A stretch of DNA of 29,847 nt from Acidithiobacillus sp. (GTDB taxonomy: Bacteria; Pseudomonadota; Gammaproteobacteria; Acidithiobacillales; Acidithiobacillaceae). The stretch spans positions 1 through 29,847 of the forward strand of contig JAPTWR010000188.1 of NCBI GenBank assembly GCA_028065135.1, in the 5' to 3' direction. Positions 15,182 to 23,880 of this stretch are shown here, piece by piece; positions within the stretch are counted from its first letter, which is position 1, and the number at the start of each line of letters is the position of its first letter. The translations under genes and the position numbers were made by a program. The notes beneath the pieces are model-generated. The model worked only from the letters and a program-made list of their open reading frames with translations, was not told the origin of the DNA and searched no databases.

Positions 15182-15906
15182 TGGCCTGCCGCCTTCAGAA
15201 GGAAAACCCTTTAAGAACGATCGTTCTGTCTGTCCTGATTGGTGGCGCCATGCTCGCAGGATGCGCACCGGGCATGCCCTTTCACAAAAGCAAGCCCTTC
15301 ACGCCATTGCCCATGCCGCCCATGTCCACGCCGGGCAAGGCATCTATTAATGGCCAGGTTTACCAGCGGGATGCCGCTGAAAATTGGTATTCCGACCACC
15401 AGAACTGGCGGGTGGGCGACGTTATCACGGTCAACATCCAGGAGAACGCTACAGCCAGCAATGCCATTAACAACACCACGAGCCGGAAGAGTTCCATCGG
15501 CGATGCCATTAGCAGCTTTTTTGGTCTACCCCTGTCCATCGGCAATGTGGGCGGCACCCCCATTTCTCCGAATGTCACCGGGACTTCCAGCGTCAGCAGC
15601 GCAGGCGCAGGCGCATCACAGCAGAGCAACACCCTCATCAGCACGATCTCAGCGACGGTGACCCAGACTCTGCCTAACGGGAATCTGGCGATCTTGGGAC
15701 AGACCCGGCTGAATTCCGGCGCGGGCACAGGAGCAGAGTGGATACGCATCGCTGGCATCGTTCGCGAAGAGGACATCGTGGATGACGCCGTGCCATCTAC
15801 GGAAGTGGCGAACGCCCGCGTGGAATATAGCGGTACCGGGCAAGGATACGAAGCGGCCCGTATGCCCTGGCTGGCGCGGTTTTTTCTGAGTCTTTGGCCT
15901 TTTTGA
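15181..15906 (+). CDS. flgH: Flagellar L-ring lipoprotein FlgH
   Basis: A 241-residue lipoprotein. The signal peptide TIVLSVLIGGAMLAGC ends in a lipobox with Cys28 as lipidation site. The mature part has the FlgH core: ENWYSDHQNWRVGDVITVNI, the low-complexity Ser/Thr loop, and LPNGNLAILGQTRLN, ending in a hydrophobic FFLSLWPF. The L ring forms the outer-membrane bushing of the rod; its presence confirms a Gram-negative envelope. It overlaps flgG by one base and is followed closely by flgI. Confidence 0.95.
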   Translation: MACRLQKENPLRTIVLSVLIGGAMLAGCAPGMPFHKSKPFTPLPMPPMSTPGKASINGQVYQRDAAENWYSDHQNWRVGDVITVNIQENATASNAINNTTSRKSSIGDAISSFFGLPLSIGNVGGTPISPNVTGTSSVSSAGAGASQQSNTLISTISATVTQTLPNGNLAILGQTRLNSGAGTGAEWIRIAGIVREEDIVDDAVPSTEVANARVEYSGTGQGYEAARMPWLARFFLSLWPF

Positions 15907-15932
15907 CGGGCGCGCGCGAGGTGCATAAAAGG

Positions 15933-17039
15933 ATGCCGAAATTGTCGCTGATGTTCTGGTTGTTCGCGGCTATGCTATCCTGCGTTGCGCAAACCGTCGA
16001 AGGCGCCACCATACAAAGCCTGTCCCGCATAGGCGGTAACCGTTCCAACCGAGTGGTCGGGTATGGTCTTGTAGTAGGGCTTCCGGGGACGGGCGACCAG
16101 ACCACGGAAATCCCGTATACCATCCAAACTATCACGAATATGTTGCGGCATATGGGCATCAACTTGCCTGCCGGACAGTTCATGCAACCGAACAATGTTT
16201 CAGCGGTCATGGTGACCGGAAGCATTCCGCCCGAAGGGCAACCGGGGCAAAAATTCAACGTCACGGTTTCCGCCATGGGTAACGCTAGCAGTTTGCGCGG
16301 TGGGATACTGCTAATGACGCAACTGCACGGTGCCAACGGTCAAGTGTACGCACAGGCTCAAGGCCCCCTGCTGGTTACGGGATCTTCGGCGCAAGGGGCT
16401 ACGGCCTCCCTGACGGTCAACAATCCGGATGTGGGTCGCGTAGAGGATGGTGGCGTGGTCGAGGTTCCGATGCCCTCTTCGACGGGTACGGCGAACGCGG
16501 TGACCCTGATGTTGCGTCACCCGGATTTCGTGACGGCGGCGCGCATGGTGGAGGCGATCAACCTGGTGTTTCCAGGAAGCGCTATTGCTCAAGGGTCGGG
16601 GGTCGTCCAGGTGCGCGCGCCGTCGGATCCGAATGCCCGCGTGGGCTTTCTGGCGGCGCTGGAACAAATTCCCGTACACCCCCCAACGCCCGTGCCAACG
16701 GTGGTTATAAACGCACAGGACGGGACGGTGATCATGGGGGGCAACATCCGTGTCTCGCCTTGTGCCGTGGCGGTCGGCAGCCTTTCTATTAGCGTACAGA
16801 ACAATCCGCAGGTCAGCCAGCCGAATATGTTTGGGCGGGGAGTTACGGTAGTGGCAACAAATACCAAGGTGAAGATCCAGTCGCACAAGGCCCACCTGTT
16901 TCTAATGAGCAAGGAGGTCTCGCTGGAAGATGTGGTGCGTACGCTGAATACCGTGGGAGCCACACCGGCGCAACTGGCGTCTATCCTGGAGGCAATGAAG
17001 TCGGCAGGCGCGCTGCATGCCCGGATTAAGGTCCTCTGA
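15933..17039 (+). CDS. flgI: Flagellar P-ring protein FlgI
   Basis: A 368-residue periplasmic protein, matching the usual FlgI length. It starts with an export signal (MPKLSLMFWLFAAMLSCVAQ) followed by the mature ATIQSLSRIGGNRSNRVVGY and GLVVGLPGTGDQT, then the P-ring core with long conserved blocks. It forms the ring in the peptidoglycan layer around the rod. The frame is open from a TTG at 15894 that overlaps flgH, but the ATG at 15933 places the signal peptide at the N-terminus and has GAGG 11 bases upstream, so I prefer it. Its TGA overlaps the flgJ ATG by one base. Confidence 0.94.
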   Translation: MPKLSLMFWLFAAMLSCVAQTVEGATIQSLSRIGGNRSNRVVGYGLVVGLPGTGDQTTEIPYTIQTITNMLRHMGINLPAGQFMQPNNVSAVMVTGSIPPEGQPGQKFNVTVSAMGNASSLRGGILLMTQLHGANGQVYAQAQGPLLVTGSSAQGATASLTVNNPDVGRVEDGGVVEVPMPSSTGTANAVTLMLRHPDFVTAARMVEAINLVFPGSAIAQGSGVVQVRAPSDPNARVGFLAALEQIPVHPPTPVPTVVINAQDGTVIMGGNIRVSPCAVAVGSLSISVQNNPQVSQPNMFGRGVTVVATNTKVKIQSHKAHLFLMSKEVSLEDVVRTLNTVGATPAQLASILEAMKSAGALHARIKVL

Positions 17040-17926
17040 TGGGGATAGCGGCTACTATCCCGCCACCTCCGATCGGCTCCCCTCCGGCGGGGCCGTCCCT
17101 CTTGAAATCGGCGACGTTGGACGCCCTCTCGCCGAAAACCATTGGGCCTGGCGGCACTCCCGCGCAGAAAACGCAGGCTGCGGCCAACTTCCAGCGGGAG
17201 GCGCAGGCGGCGCAGAAGTTTGCCGCCATGTTTATCGACGAAGTGTTGCAGGAGACCATGCCCAACCTATTCGGGGGTGCGGTGGGGGCACAAAGCTATC
17301 AGTCTCTGTTTATGCAATCCCTGTCGAAAGATCTGTCGCAGTCTTCAGGCGGTATGGGGCTCATGCCGCTGCTGGAGAAAAGCCTACATATCCCGGCCAG
17401 CGCGATGCGGGCGCTGGAAGATCATCCTGCCGTGCTTCCGTCGGTTTCTCCCGTGTCGACCGCCGAGGGTATCGCGGCGCCTGTCAGTGCGGAGGCCCAG
17501 ACTTTCGTGAAGAAACTGACACCGCTGGTGGAGCAGGCGGGCCGTGCACTGGGTGTGGCCCCTCGTCTGATTATGGCGCAGATTGCTCTGGAGACGGGAT
17601 GGGGACGGTCGGTAGTGGGAAACAACCTGTTTGGCATGAAGGCCACGCCCGGGGCGCCTAGCGTACTGGCGGCTACCTATGAGGCGGATGCGGCCGGTCA
17701 ACTGCTACCGACCACAGCGGCTTTCCGTGCGTTTCCCGATATATCTGCATGCATCCACCACTATGTCGAATTACTAAAAACGCAGTATCCGGATGTGGTG
17801 GGGGTAGGCAATGACGGACAGGCCTTCGCGCAAGAGTTGATCCGGGGGCACTACGCGACGGATCCCCGGTATGCGCAAAAACTGCTGGCGCTGGTGCAAT
17901 CGCCAGTTTTGGCCGGTATGCCGTGA
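17039..17926 (+). CDS. flgJ: Rod cap and peptidoglycan hydrolase FlgJ
   Basis: A 295-residue two-domain protein. The N-terminal part (about 45-125) has the rod-cap/scaffold motif KFAAMFIDEVLQETMP. The C-terminal part (about 150-295) is a glucosaminidase domain of the GH73 type with APRLIMAQIALETGWGRSVV, where Glu185 is the likely catalytic acid, and NNLFGMKA. FlgJ opens the murein layer to let the rod through. It overlaps flgI by one base, and its stop overlaps the ATG of the next small ORF. Confidence 0.95.
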   Translation: MGIAATIPPPPIGSPPAGPSLLKSATLDALSPKTIGPGGTPAQKTQAAANFQREAQAAQKFAAMFIDEVLQETMPNLFGGAVGAQSYQSLFMQSLSKDLSQSSGGMGLMPLLEKSLHIPASAMRALEDHPAVLPSVSPVSTAEGIAAPVSAEAQTFVKKLTPLVEQAGRALGVAPRLIMAQIALETGWGRSVVGNNLFGMKATPGAPSVLAATYEADAAGQLLPTTAAFRAFPDISACIHHYVELLKTQYPDVVGVGNDGQAFAQELIRGHYATDPRYAQKLLALVQSPVLAGMP

Positions 17927-18243
17927 TGAATCTGCGCCAAAAAAATATTCCGTCGGTGGCCCTGTGGCTTGCGTTGCAGGCGGCTCCCCCGTGTATCGCA
18001 GCACCGAAAAGCTTAGCTACAGCGGCGACTGCGTCGGCGACGGGGGCGGTGGTTTCGGCACCCGTCGTAGTCACCTCCAGCCAGGTCCTATACACGGACA
18101 CGCAGGCGGCGATCTTGGCGGGGGAGTCCATGGGCCGGGCGGCGGATATCCTGGCGCGGCGAGGAACTATCTCGAAGCCCTTACCGGACAAGTTCCGGGG
18201 TGGAGCCGTTACGACTCCGCCCAACAGTGATACCGCCAGATAA
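17923..18243 (+). CDS. Small exported hypothetical protein between flgJ and flgK
   Basis: A 106-residue product starting in an ATGATG that overlaps the flgJ stop (ATGA), so it is probably translated by coupling. Residues 1-27 look like a signal peptide (basic MNLRQK, a hydrophobic core, then CIAAPK). The mature part is Ala/Ser/Thr/Val-rich, with ILAGESMGRAADILARRGTI in the middle and a basic, Pro-containing tail. I do not recognise a family. It is not FlgM or FlgN, which often lie near here, because those are cytoplasmic. Location suggests a periplasmic accessory factor for ring or hook assembly; this is inference. Confidence 0.6.
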   Translation: MMNLRQKNIPSVALWLALQAAPPCIAAPKSLATAATASATGAVVSAPVVVTSSQVLYTDTQAAILAGESMGRAADILARRGTISKPLPDKFRGGAVTTPPNSDTAR

Positions 18244-18351
18244 TGCGCAGGGGGAACCTTGCGGTGCGGCACTTTTCTGCCGTATGTGCCGTAATATAGT
18301 AGGAAACCGTATTGGCGACGGTGTGACTGATTTATTCGACGAGGGGTCTAT
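18244..18351 (+). promoter_or_regulatory. Leader of flgKL with GC-rich hairpin
   Basis: This 108-base gap breaks the otherwise overlapping operon. It has CGGCAC (18267-18272) that can pair with TGCCG copies at 18278-18282 and with GTGCCG near 18286-18291. A sigma-54-like pattern CGGCAC...TGCC is present but with one base too few between GG and GC. An internal promoter or attenuation-type structure is possible. A GAGGGG ribosome-binding site for flgK lies at its end. Confidence 0.3.
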
Positions 18352-20334
18352 ATGTCTTTGAATGGCATACTTCAGATAGGATTGTCCGGTGTTCTGGCGA
18401 GCGAGAGTGCACTGCAGACTGCCTCCAATAATATCTCGAACGAAAATACACCGGGGTATGTCAGCGAGACCGCGAATCTCGCGACCAACCAGTCCATGCC
18501 TACCAGTTTCGGGAGTTTGGGCGCGGGTGTCAGCGTTTCCTCAATCAGTCGCAATTTCAGTAATTACGCGCAGACGCAGCTGATGAATGCCACCTCGTTG
18601 TCTTCCGCTACCAGTGGGCAAGCCCAGACTCTGAGTCAGTTGTCGAGTCTCTTTCCCGTGTCCTCCGGTCAATCTGGATTGAGCAACGCCATTTCCAGTT
18701 TTTATGCGGCGTTCCAGACTCTATCCAGCAATCCGTCGAGCATTCCAGACCGGCAAGGTATCCTGTCGCAGGCACAAAGTTTGACCGCGCAATACCAAAA
18801 TGGCATGAATACCCTCAGTGCCACGCAATCCAGTCTGGTACAACAGATGCAGCAGTCGGTCAGCACCATCAACGGGCTGTCCGCTCAGTTGGCGGGCATC
18901 AACAAATCCATCCTGGCCACTCCGCAGGGTACGGCGGTGCCCAACAGTCTGCTAGACCAGCAGGCGCAGGCGCTGGACCAATTGTCGCAACAGGTGGGCG
19001 TCCATACCATTCCCGGTTCCGATGGAACGCTGATCGTTACCACCAAAAGCGGTGCTACACTGGTGGATGGCTCCCAGAGTATGAGACTTGCCGTACAGGT
19101 CGGCGGGGCCTACCAACAGCCGGGTCAGGCTGGGATCGTGTATCAGCCCACAGGGCAGACCCTCACCAGCAAGATCACGGGTGGCGCGTTGGGCGGTGCC
19201 TTGGCCGCGCAGAACAATGTGGACAGCATCCAGTTGCAGTATGGGCTGCTGGCCCAGGGCATTACCGCCGTCACCAACAGCCAGCAGGCCATGGGAGTAG
19301 ACCTGAATGGAAATTTGGGGGCACCCATTTTCTCCGTTCAGGGTCCACAGGTGTTCCCAGCCGGCGCCAACCAGGGCAATGCCACCATCACCGCATCGGT
19401 GACGGACCTGTCCACCGTGCCCGCGACCACCTTTACGCTGGAATATAACGGTTCTCAGTGGAACGTCATCAACAACTCCACGGGAACGAGCCAAACGTTA
19501 AGTTTCAGTGGAGGCGCCCTGAGCTTTGGTGGAATGTCTCTCCAGGTTTCAGGGACACCCGCCACAGGCGACAGCTTTTTGGTCAACCCGGCAGGTTCCA
19601 CTGCGGGTTCCTTTCAGGCCGTGATGACCAACCCCAATCAGGTTGCCGCCGCTTTTCCGTACGTGGCGAGTCCAGGGACTTATTCTGCGGCGGGTGGGCT
19701 GGTCAATAACAACTCCGGCACGGAATCCCTCTCTTCGGGCGCCGTAGCGAGCCCTTCCGGGACATTTTCTTCCGGTACAGCCGTCCTTCCATCGGGGGTG
19801 GCGCCCCAGCCGTTCACCCTGACTTTTACCAACAGCACTCAATATCAGGTGTCCACGTCCGGTGGAACGGTAGTGGCTACTGGCACCTGGGGTGGTCCCG
19901 GATCCATCGCGGTGGCTGTTCCTTATCCTTCCGGATCGTCGGCGTCGGGTGCCGCAATGACTTTTTCGTGGGGCAGCGGCACTCCCGTAGCAGGGGACGC
20001 CTTCACTTTCAGCAGCGGTGCTCCCGGTAATAACGCTAACGCCGTCAGCATGGCCCAGGCAGCGAACCAGCCGGTACTGGCGCAAGGATCCCTCAACCAG
20101 TTCACCGCCGACATGACGAACAGTTACGGCAACACAACGCAGGTCGTGCAGCAGAACAACGCGTCGGCGCAAGGGACGCTCACTCAGGCGCAGGCAGCAC
20201 TGTCCAGCCTCTCCGGGGTAAACCTCAACGCGGAGGCTGCGCAAGTGGTGAGCTACACGCAAGCCTACCAGGCCGCCAGTGCCATCATTCAAACGCAGAA
20301 CACATTGTTCCAGAGTCTCTTGCAGGCTGTGTAA
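18352..20334 (+). CDS. flgK: Hook-filament junction protein FlgK (HAP1)
   Basis: A 660-residue protein, somewhat longer than enterobacterial FlgK (about 550). The N-terminus has SNNISNENTPGYVSETANLA and the C-terminus has GVNLNAEAAQVVSYTQAYQA followed by SAIIQTQNTLFQSLLQAV, the paired coiled coils of axial proteins. The extra length is in a Ser/Thr/Gly-rich central region (about 330-580), likely surface exposed. FlgK joins hook to filament together with FlgL. It lies 12 bases upstream of flgL. Confidence 0.95.
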   Translation: MSLNGILQIGLSGVLASESALQTASNNISNENTPGYVSETANLATNQSMPTSFGSLGAGVSVSSISRNFSNYAQTQLMNATSLSSATSGQAQTLSQLSSLFPVSSGQSGLSNAISSFYAAFQTLSSNPSSIPDRQGILSQAQSLTAQYQNGMNTLSATQSSLVQQMQQSVSTINGLSAQLAGINKSILATPQGTAVPNSLLDQQAQALDQLSQQVGVHTIPGSDGTLIVTTKSGATLVDGSQSMRLAVQVGGAYQQPGQAGIVYQPTGQTLTSKITGGALGGALAAQNNVDSIQLQYGLLAQGITAVTNSQQAMGVDLNGNLGAPIFSVQGPQVFPAGANQGNATITASVTDLSTVPATTFTLEYNGSQWNVINNSTGTSQTLSFSGGALSFGGMSLQVSGTPATGDSFLVNPAGSTAGSFQAVMTNPNQVAAAFPYVASPGTYSAAGGLVNNNSGTESLSSGAVASPSGTFSSGTAVLPSGVAPQPFTLTFTNSTQYQVSTSGGTVVATGTWGGPGSIAVAVPYPSGSSASGAAMTFSWGSGTPVAGDAFTFSSGAPGNNANAVSMAQAANQPVLAQGSLNQFTADMTNSYGNTTQVVQQNNASAQGTLTQAQAALSSLSGVNLNAEAAQVVSYTQAYQAASAIIQTQNTLFQSLLQAV

Positions 20335-20346
20335 AAGGAGTTTTCC

Positions 20347-21588
20347 ATGACGGTTTCCCCCATCAGCACCCCAATGAGTTACGCCCTGCCGACCAATGCC
20401 ATTCTTCAGGATCAGGCGCAGCTGACCAGCCTCGATCAACAAATGGCCACGGGACAGGCGGTCAATTCTCCAGCGGACAATCCATCCGCCGCAGCCGGCA
20501 GTCTGCAACTGGGACAACAGATTTCCGCCTTGAGCCTGGATGGTGCGACGGCGGGGCTGGCGCAATCCAGCCTGCAGAACCTGTCCTCTACCGTGGGCAG
20601 CATCAGCACGCTCGTGCAGTCCTTGCGCCAGACGGCCTTGGCGGCCGCAAACGGAACTACGAATAGTCAGGACCGACAGGCCCTGGCTGATTCAGTGAAC
20701 CTGGGCCTGCAACAACTGGTGCAATTGGGCAATACCCAAACACCGGACGGAAATTACCTGCTGTCGGGCAGCCAGAGCAATACGCAACCCTTCAGCAGCA
20801 ACGGCAGCGGAGTAGCTTATCAGGGGGATGCGGGCACCAATGCGCTGCAGATCGCCCCCGGCCTCACCGTCCCCACTTCTCTATCGGGCCAGTTTTTAAT
20901 GATGGATATCCCCACTGGAAACGGTTATGCGTCCGTAGCCGCAGCCAGCGGCAATACTGGAACCGCTACGGTAGCCGTAGGCGGGGTAAGTAATCTGGCA
21001 GCGGCCACAGCTATGGATACGGGCAACCAGAGTTACACCCTGGGGTTCACGGTGGCCGGCTCCGGTGTGGCACAGAGCATCTATACCGTAACCAACGCCT
21101 CTGGAACGGTGATTTCCAGCGGTGCGTACTCACCGGGTACCACCATTGACGTGGCCGGCAACCAATTCACTATCAATGGGAGCCCAGCCAATGGGGATTC
21201 TTTTCAGATAGCCCCGGCGAAAAGTCAGAGCCTGTTCCAGACGATCAGCCAGATGGCGAATCTACTTTCTCAGGGTGCATCCAACGGGGCGGGTGGAGCG
21301 CAGTTCGATCAAGGGATGAGCAATGTGCTGTCCAACCTCAATCAGGGATTGACGCGCCTGCTCACAGGGCAGGCCGCCATCGGCAGCTCTCTGGCCCAGA
21401 TTAACGCCATCTCCGGCATCAACCAGACGCAGTCCACCAACGATCAGATTGCGCAAAGCGGGCTCATCTCCGCCAACCTCCCCGCCGTGGCTACCCAGTT
21501 CCAGCAGGGGACCACGGCTCTACAGGCTTCGTTGTCGGCATTCAGCGCGATGCAGGGCCTGAACCTGTTCGCCACGTTGAAGTTCTGA
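20347..21588 (+). CDS. flgL: Hook-filament junction protein FlgL (HAP3)
   Basis: A 413-residue flagellin-like protein. The N-terminal helix contains LTSLDQQMATGQAVNSPADN followed by PSAAAGSLQL, equivalent to the RLSSG..INSAADDPA motif of flagellins. The NYLLSGSQSNTQPF motif (about 137-150) and a C-terminal helical region complete the FlgL pattern. It is the adaptor between FlgK and filament. AAAAGGAG precedes the start. It is the last gene of the flg block; 55 bases downstream begins IS debris in opposite orientation, so the original downstream context may be lost. Confidence 0.94.
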   Translation: MTVSPISTPMSYALPTNAILQDQAQLTSLDQQMATGQAVNSPADNPSAAAGSLQLGQQISALSLDGATAGLAQSSLQNLSSTVGSISTLVQSLRQTALAAANGTTNSQDRQALADSVNLGLQQLVQLGNTQTPDGNYLLSGSQSNTQPFSSNGSGVAYQGDAGTNALQIAPGLTVPTSLSGQFLMMDIPTGNGYASVAAASGNTGTATVAVGGVSNLAAATAMDTGNQSYTLGFTVAGSGVAQSIYTVTNASGTVISSGAYSPGTTIDVAGNQFTINGSPANGDSFQIAPAKSQSLFQTISQMANLLSQGASNGAGGAQFDQGMSNVLSNLNQGLTRLLTGQAAIGSSLAQINAISGINQTQSTNDQIAQSGLISANLPAVATQFQQGTTALQASLSAFSAMQGLNLFATLKF

Positions 21589-21629
21589 TTAGCCTGAAGT
21601 AATAGTTCTTGGTTAACAAAAAAGGCTTT

Positions 21630-21676
21630 GGTTCCTCGACGTTTTAAGTGGGTAGCCTGAGATCCAGTTTCCCCAG
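21630..21676 (-). repeat. ISL3 3'-end repeat, copy 1
   Basis: A 47-base segment matching 23711-23757 in the same orientation at 40 of 47 positions by eye. Both encode the transposase tail LGKLDLRLPT plus stop and the outer end. The two copies flank the protoglobin-EAL gene pair. Confidence 0.7.
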
Positions 21677-21800
21677 GATCAGGTAGGCCATGTTGATAAA
21701 GTTCTTATGCGTGCGATAGCCCCGAGCCTTGGCCATGGCGGATTGGATGAGGCTAATGAATAAAGTGGCATCATCTGACGCCGCGGAGCAGGTTTTAACA
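21644..21800 (-). pseudogene. ISL3-type transposase, C-terminal remnant
   Basis: On the minus strand an open stretch ends ATLFISLIQSAMAKARGYRT, HKNFINMAYLILGKLDLRLP, T, stop. This is the conserved C-terminal arm of ISL3-family transposases. The rest of the gene is missing: the frame ends at the 3' edge of the EAL/HDOD gene. The terminal inverted-repeat-like sequence GGTTCCTCGACGTTTTAAGT (21630-21649) marks the element end. Confidence 0.65.
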
Positions 21801-21812
21801 ACAGCGGTTACC

Positions 21813-23069
21813 TTATTTTAAAGTCGCCGCCCAGGCCATGGACTCCAGCGACATGTTGGTGATGTCTGCTACCGATAAGCCCAGTGCTTGACCAACGTTC
21901 CGCACCACATCGATGTCACCATTTTCGGCCGCTTCGACGATAAGAAGCAGCAAGCCATCCTCCCCCTCATGCCGCAGGATGGCGGCATGCATTTCCCGTG
22001 AGAGTCGCAGCTCATCCAGCAGTTCAGGCAGTGGTTGATTGAGGCAGATATCCAGCAGGGAGAGCATGCCCGCTAAAAATGAGCGATGCAGTGCCAGTGG
22101 TTGCGCATCCAGTTTAGGAGAACGCTCACGTAGCAGCTCAGCAAGGCGTGCGCGGGTCGCGGCCATCGTCAGCAATGCCGTTTTGCGCACGCCTTGGCTG
22201 GCAAAAAGTAACAGCGTTAGCCAGCGTTGCAAGGGGCGCCTGCCCAGTAATACGAGCGCCCGGAGAATACTGTCAATTTCCTGGCCACGGGTCATTCCTA
22301 CAGAATTCAGATAGCGGAGTAACTGAAAAGACAAGCCGGGATCGTGGCGAAAAGTTTCTTCAATATCACCGACAGGACTCTCCTCGGCAAGCAGGTTTAA
22401 CAGGTTGAAGATCGTGTGTTGATTGGCAGCAAGACTCCTCCCGCTGATAATTTCCGGACGCATGAAATAGTAACCCTGACTATAGTCCATCCCCGCCTCA
22501 AAGCAGTGTCGCGCCATAATTTGGGTCTCAACCCGGGTAGCGATAATCGCTGGCGTATTTGCAATATCAGCTTTGCGAATTAGTTGTATCCACGCCCCCC
22601 ATTCGCTGGGTTCATTGAGATAGGCATCTATTTTGACGAAATCCACGACCTTGAGTAGGCCAATCTGCCATGGCGCTGCTTCAAAACGGTCCAAAGCCAG
22701 GCGAAAGCCACGTTTGCGCAAATTGATAATGTTATCAATAAACTCGCGTGTTGGCTCTTCGGTAATAGTAAATTCCGGAATTACTTGCGTTGCCGGAAAA
22801 AGTTCTAAACTTTTTTCATCAAAATTGCTATTGGTAAAATTAATAAAGGCTGGTTTCCCGCCGAGTAACCGTTCGATATTGAATACACTGAATGTTTTAA
22901 TCAGTACTATGGCCGAGCAAAGGAACGGATCCTCCAGTGGTCCTCTGGCTTCTTCTCTCGCAAATAGTTCATAGCCGATTACCTCGCCAGAATGACCCAG
23001 GATGGCTTGGCGGGTAACGAGTTCTTGGATGGCGTCGGGCGCGGGTGTGTTTGCAAATTTTGAGTTCAT
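21813..23069 (-). CDS. EAL-HDOD signalling protein (YuxH/COG3434 type), degenerate EAL
   Basis: A 418-residue protein. Residues about 18-205 form an EAL-like barrel. The expected EAL motif is YELF (33-36), and the usual DDFG loop is replaced by LALDRFE, so metal-binding and catalytic residues appear lost. Residues about 215-400 are an HDOD domain (FNLLNLLAEESPVGDIEETF, then LLRYLNSVG, and LVLLGRRPLQRWLTLLL). Proteins of this arrangement act as signalling adaptors and some affect motility or c-di-GMP responses; c-di-GMP hydrolysis is unlikely here. The start at 23069 lies one base after the stop of the protoglobin gene (TGAaATG), so the two are translationally coupled and probably functionally paired. 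Confidence 0.85.
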   Translation of the reverse strand: MNSKFANTPAPDAIQELVTRQAILGHSGEVIGYELFAREEARGPLEDPFLCSAIVLIKTFSVFNIERLLGGKPAFINFTNSNFDEKSLELFPATQVIPEFTITEEPTREFIDNIINLRKRGFRLALDRFEAAPWQIGLLKVVDFVKIDAYLNEPSEWGAWIQLIRKADIANTPAIIATRVETQIMARHCFEAGMDYSQGYYFMRPEIISGRSLAANQHTIFNLLNLLAEESPVGDIEETFRHDPGLSFQLLRYLNSVGMTRGQEIDSILRALVLLGRRPLQRWLTLLLFASQGVRKTALLTMAATRARLAELLRERSPKLDAQPLALHRSFLAGMLSLLDICLNQPLPELLDELRLSREMHAAILRHEGEDGLLLLIVEAAENGDIDVVRNVGQALGLSVADITNMSLESMAWAATLK

Positions 23070-23070
23070 T

Positions 23071-23610
23071 TCATACCGTCATGAGGCGATCTAACAAGGT
23101 TTTCGAGATGCCTGTCACTTCCAGCAAGCGTGCCGTATAAGCGCGGTCCGTGAGATACTGACAGAGATCCAGCATGCGCAGGATGGCTGCTGTTAAAGCG
23201 CCTTCGCTGTATTGTTGGGAAACGCCGTGGGTACCTAATAATTGCGGTAAAGCGGCTCGCAAAAAGCTCATGGCAAAGGCTGTATACAGCGGCGGAATGT
23301 GTTTTTGTACATTGTTGCTGCCCTCCTGATGCTGGGCTTCCAGAAACTGCTGATCGTGCGGACCGGTGAAGAGGTTTCCGAGCCAAGAGGTCAGATGTCG
23401 TGGAAAATCCTGATGTGCAGTCGCGAGCCTCTGCTCTACTTCGGGGACGGCCTTCAGGTGCTGAAGGAAAAGGGCAACGACTTCCGGCAGCAGCGCCAGT
23501 GCTTGAGGTGCGGCAGACTGGATGAGATGCACATCCGTTTTCTTCAGCCCCGCCATCTGCACAAAAATCGCCAGGTTCTGGTCTTTGTTCACTATTTCTA
23601 AAAAATTCAT
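23071..23610 (-). CDS. Protoglobin (globin-coupled-sensor type haem domain protein)
   Basis: A 179-residue single-domain protein resembling the sensor globin/protoglobin fold: LPEVVALFLQHLKAVPEVEQ, HLTSWLGNLFTGPHDQQFLE, and KHIPPLYTAFAMSFLRAALP, whose His is the likely proximal haem ligand. Such proteins bind O2, CO or NO. There is no output domain, so the coupled EAL-HDOD protein may serve as partner. The start MNFLEIVN at 23610 is preferred over an ATG ten codons upstream because AGGGGG lies eight bases before it. It is flanked upstream by an ISL3 3'-end repeat. Confidence 0.75.
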   Translation of the reverse strand: MNFLEIVNKDQNLAIFVQMAGLKKTDVHLIQSAAPQALALLPEVVALFLQHLKAVPEVEQRLATAHQDFPRHLTSWLGNLFTGPHDQQFLEAQHQEGSNNVQKHIPPLYTAFAMSFLRAALPQLLGTHGVSQQYSEGALTAAILRMLDLCQYLTDRAYTARLLEVTGISKTLLDRLMTV

Positions 23611-23710
23611 ACGCTTTACCCCCTGGTGTCTCACTGACATTCTATTCTGGTCTGCTGAGATTACACGATATCCGCAAGATTGCCAGAAGGTCCACCGAAG
23701 TCGCTAAAGC

Positions 23711-23757
23711 GGTTTCTCGACCCTTCAGGTGGGTAGCCTGAGATCCAGCTTACCCAG
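23711..23757 (-). repeat. ISL3 3'-end repeat, copy 2
   Basis: Second copy of the segment at 21630-21676 (40 of 47 identical, same orientation). Homology stops at the transposase codons LGKLD, so only the element tip is left. It lies about 100 bases upstream of the protoglobin start and could influence its promoter. Confidence 0.65.
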
Positions 23758-23880
23758 TGTTACGTCTTTCGTTATCTGAGGGAGAGCGAGAGGCGTTTTA
23801 TCCCGCAGTCATTCAGCGTTTTGAAATCGCTATTAGCAATATCAATGAGTTGCGAGACTAACTGTCGAACTCGGGTGCTC

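Noticed and set aside
18267..18281. Sigma-54 promoter for flgKL
   Set aside because: CGGCAC...TGCC has one base too few between the GG and GC dinucleotides, and the -12 box is poor.
18288..18295. Sigma-28 (FliA) -10 box GCCGTAAT upstream of flgK
   Set aside because: It differs from GCCGATAA, and no TAAA box is found 15 bases upstream.
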